From Oreohelix idahoensis (taxonomy: Eukaryota > Mollusca > Gastropoda > Stylommatophora > Oreohelicidae), in NCBI GenBank assembly GCA_024509875.1, contig JAMPIV010005013.1, positions 451,001 through 515,000 on the forward strand: DNA of 64,000 nt, written 5' to 3'. Within the stretch, counting starts at the first letter, position 1; each line of letters begins with the position of its first letter. Below are positions 61,889-64,000 of the stretch, in pieces. Made by a program: the position numbers and the translations under genes. The notes beneath the pieces are model-generated. The model was not told the origin of the DNA. It searched no databases and saw nothing but the letters and a program-made list of their open reading frames with translations.

Positions 61889-62092
61889 CCAGTTCAATTC
61901 ACGGTATCGACACGCTCCAGTCTACCCAGCTGTAATTGGGTACGTGACTTTGCTCGTGAGTTAGGGAATCAAAAGGCAGCGAGGAAGGGAACTGGTCACC
62001 TCACCTCTCAATGCTGGACCTAGTAAAGTGAAGTCTCTAACACTTCACTCCACTATAGCACTATCTGCTACTGGACCATTTTTACCTTAAAT
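61889..62092 (+). mobile_element. SINE-A body (right half of the split copy)
   Basis: TTCAATTCACGGTATCG, GCTCCAGTCTACCCAGCTGT, TAATTGGGTACGTGACTTTG, GAGTTAGGGAATCAAAAGGC, GAGGAAGGGAACTGGTCACC and a CTACTGGACCATTTTTACCT end. Confidence 0.85.
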
Positions 62093-62524
62093 TTATTATT
62101 CACTGCCCAAATTATGATCCCACTACACTCACCATACCCATACCTGTTTGGAATGAACACTGAAATAATAATTTCCCACCATATATTGTTGGACGAAATT
62201 AGAAAAATTTCATACAATTTGTTTACACACTATAAATGAATACCATATAAAGCAAACATAAAAAAATATTTACTCTTTATCTCTCCTGTATTTTGCCATA
62301 TAAGGGAAGGAATGGTGGAAATATCTGCCTAATGGATTATAATAACTACAACGCAGTGCGATATACCTATTTATTTTTTTCAGGCAAGAATTACTGTTCA
62401 GTGATTCGTGCCTGAGTTCAGTGTTTGTTACCTAGGCAGGAATCACTTGTCCAGTTTTTCCTACCTCACGGTAGGAAACACTGTACAGTGCGTGTTGCCG
62501 GTTCAGTACTCCCTGCCTCCTACA

Positions 62525-63050
62525 CTGGGCTGATACGCAAGACATAATCGATTTGTAGCGAGCTAGAACGCCGTGTCAAGTCAGTTTACTGTACCCCCAG
62601 CAAACGAGAGAGAGGCAGGTGAGCTGTATTTTGTTTTGTAAAGGAGATGATAGTTGTATTTGTAATTTGTGAAGGGCAGAAGGGAGGGATGAACTTGCTT
62701 ATCTGTCATAAGGTTATAATTTATTGTCACGTAAGAGATGTTTTACGAGTGTTAAATACGTATATGTGTCTTGTCTTCTTCCAGGCGCAACACCCTGCTT
62801 GCAAGTAAAAGAGCAAAAACATCGCTTGGAGTCAGGATCGAGCACATCACCAACCAACATCCCCTCGTAACCTACGTAGTCACGCAGTCATAAGGAGTCT
62901 GTTTACTACAGCTGTGCTGCCATACACGTTATAGGGAGCACATAAGGATACTCGGTCGTATACTGACTATACCAATTAGGGCCCAGATCGCATCTGGTTC
63001 TAAAAGCCTAGCGTATAATGCAGCTAACGTTCGTGGATATAGAAGACTAT
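62525..63050. other. Unassigned sequence between two elements
   Basis: About 525 bp without recognisable feature. CTTCTTCCAGGCG near 62776 looks like a 3' splice site, but no exon can be supported. Confidence 0.35.
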
Positions 63051-63051
63051 A

Positions 63052-64000
63052 TACGAGGCGTGTTCAAATGAAACCCGACCGTGCTGCGCCAAGTGGACAT
63101 TCGTAGCAGGAGCATGATGACGTCACATCTGACGTAATAAGCACATACGAATGTACAAGTGTGTAAGTGTTCATTCTCCTAGTATTCATTGGTTGTGCTG
63201 CAGACCGTTAAAATAATGGCCGGTGTGATAAGGAATCCCGTCCAAGGTCGATCACCATAAGGAAGAACGCATGGGGTGGAGTTTGAACCACCTGCTGCGT
63301 TACGAAGAGGAGGGTGATGCATTTCTGCATAGTGGCAGGCGATGAGTCGTGGTGCCACCACTTTGAGCCGTGCAGCAAATCAGCGAGCATGCAATGGAAA
63401 CATCCCGGATCACCAAAACCCAAAAAATTCAAGTCACAGATTTCCGCCGGTAAGGTTATGCTGACCGCATTTTTTGACCATGAAGGGCTTCTATTGGTAG
63501 ACTTTAAAGAGCCTGGCATGAACATCAATGCCATCCGCTACAAAGACACACTGGACAACCTGAATACAGCCATCAATAATAAACGACCCGGCATGCTTTC
63601 GCGTGGTGTGATTCTGTTGCACGACAATGCTCGTCCACATTTTGCGAACATTGTGCAGGAAGCGTTAGCAAGGCAAAGGTGGGAAGTTCTGCCACACTCT
63701 GCCTACAGCCCCGATCTGTCACCATGTGACTTTCAATTGTTCGGACCCTTTAAAAAATCTCTAAAGGGACAATTATTCGACTCCGACGCAGATGTCAGGG
63801 CCTCGGTGACCAAATGGTTTAATAAGCAACCAATGTCATTTTTCTCGGACGGCATCCGCCGTCTACCCAAGCAGCGGGATGCGTGTCTAAATGCCTATGG
63901 TGACTATTTCTAAAGAACCCCAGTGAGTACTTGCTTCATAACAATTTCTGCATTTAATTCTACTACTCCTGCTGATGTACCTTACATATATTTGTTATAA
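63052..64000 (+). mobile_element. Mariner element, left end and most of its body; right end not in the window
   Basis: TACGAGGCGTGTTCAAATGA at 63052 matches the usual mariner inverted-repeat beginning (ACGAGG.GTGTTCAAA), next to a TA. A mariner transposase segment follows. No inverse copy of this end is seen before 64000, so the right end lies beyond the window or is lost. Confidence 0.85.
63314..63913 (+). pseudogene. Mariner transposase, N-terminally deleted and frameshifted (199-aa open part)
   Basis: The catalytic triad is intact: D10 in GDESWCHHFEP, D104 in LLHDNARPHF and D139 in SPDLSPCDFQLFG. The last two are separated by 34 residues, the D,D34D signature of mariner. The C-terminus FFSDGIRRLPKQRDACL...GDYF is typical and complete. 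The codons just upstream (63261-63337) encode HLLRYEEEGDAFLH in another frame, so a frameshift near 63335 separates them. The ATG at 63314 is not the true start. A family member is about 345 aa long, and only ~200 bp separate the left inverted repeat from this part. The DNA-binding N-terminal ~120 residues are therefore deleted and the product could not bind its ends normally. Confidence 0.9.

Overview
The window looks like intergenic or intronic DNA of an invertebrate animal. It is AT-rich, full of microsatellites and minisatellites, and packed with eukaryotic transposable elements of every major class: LTR, LINE, SINE, hAT, mariner, Helitron and a probable Ginger-like element. I saw no prokaryotic operons, ribosome-binding sites or rRNA. 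The mix of families would suit a mollusc or other lophotrochozoan, but that is only a guess. I found no convincing host gene; every recognisable coding region belongs to a mobile element, and most are broken.

Layout. 1-3.9 kb: unassigned sequence with copies of a dispersed repeat (called R1 here), a 329-bp hAT miniature element, and (ATAC)n and (GA)n tracts. 3.9-12.9 kb: a (TATC)n microsatellite split by a complete 8,475-bp Ty3/gypsy-type LTR retrotransposon. Its two 2.4-kb LTRs are almost identical, but its interior is heavily deleted; integrase remnants lie upstream of reverse transcriptase, the Gmr1-type order. 12.9-16.7 kb: a nearly full-length CR1/L2-like LINE with endonuclease and reverse transcriptase, broken by two frameshifts. 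17-24 kb: LINE 3' fragments, one flanked by 169-bp perfect direct repeats, a tRNA-type SINE, three tandem arrays and the RNase H end of a second LINE type.

24-37 kb: SINEs, R1 copies and hAT miniature elements with 8-bp target duplications, including a hAT-in-SINE-in-hAT nest, plus a 23-unit 31-bp array. 37-44 kb: a 41-unit 35-bp satellite and a 22-unit 37-bp satellite, both with higher-order periodicity. 44-51 kb: a 175-bp hAT element, a GATA/GACA microsatellite and a 2.9-kb hAT element with a perfect 8-bp target duplication and a ZMYM1-like transposase broken by a SINE fragment. 51-56.8 kb: LINE/SINE debris, (TA)n tracts, LTR-promoter-like sequence and a Helitron N-terminal fragment.

56.8-62.5 kb is the most unusual part. 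A TGTAG...CTACA-ended element carries an embedded SINE, into which a second copy of the same element has inserted in opposite orientation. This gives long interleaved inverted repeats and a cluster of the 12-bp palindrome CACTGTACAGTG. 63-64 kb: the start of a mariner element with an N-terminally deleted, frameshifted D,D34D transposase that runs towards the window edge.

The elements do not form a pathway. The window records layered insertion: autonomous families (LINEs, hAT, gypsy) alongside short derivatives (SINEs, miniature hATs, the deleted LTR element) that would depend on them. R1, TTA-tailed, GAA-tailed, SINE-A/B/C and R5 are names I coined for repeats recognised only by comparing copies within this window.
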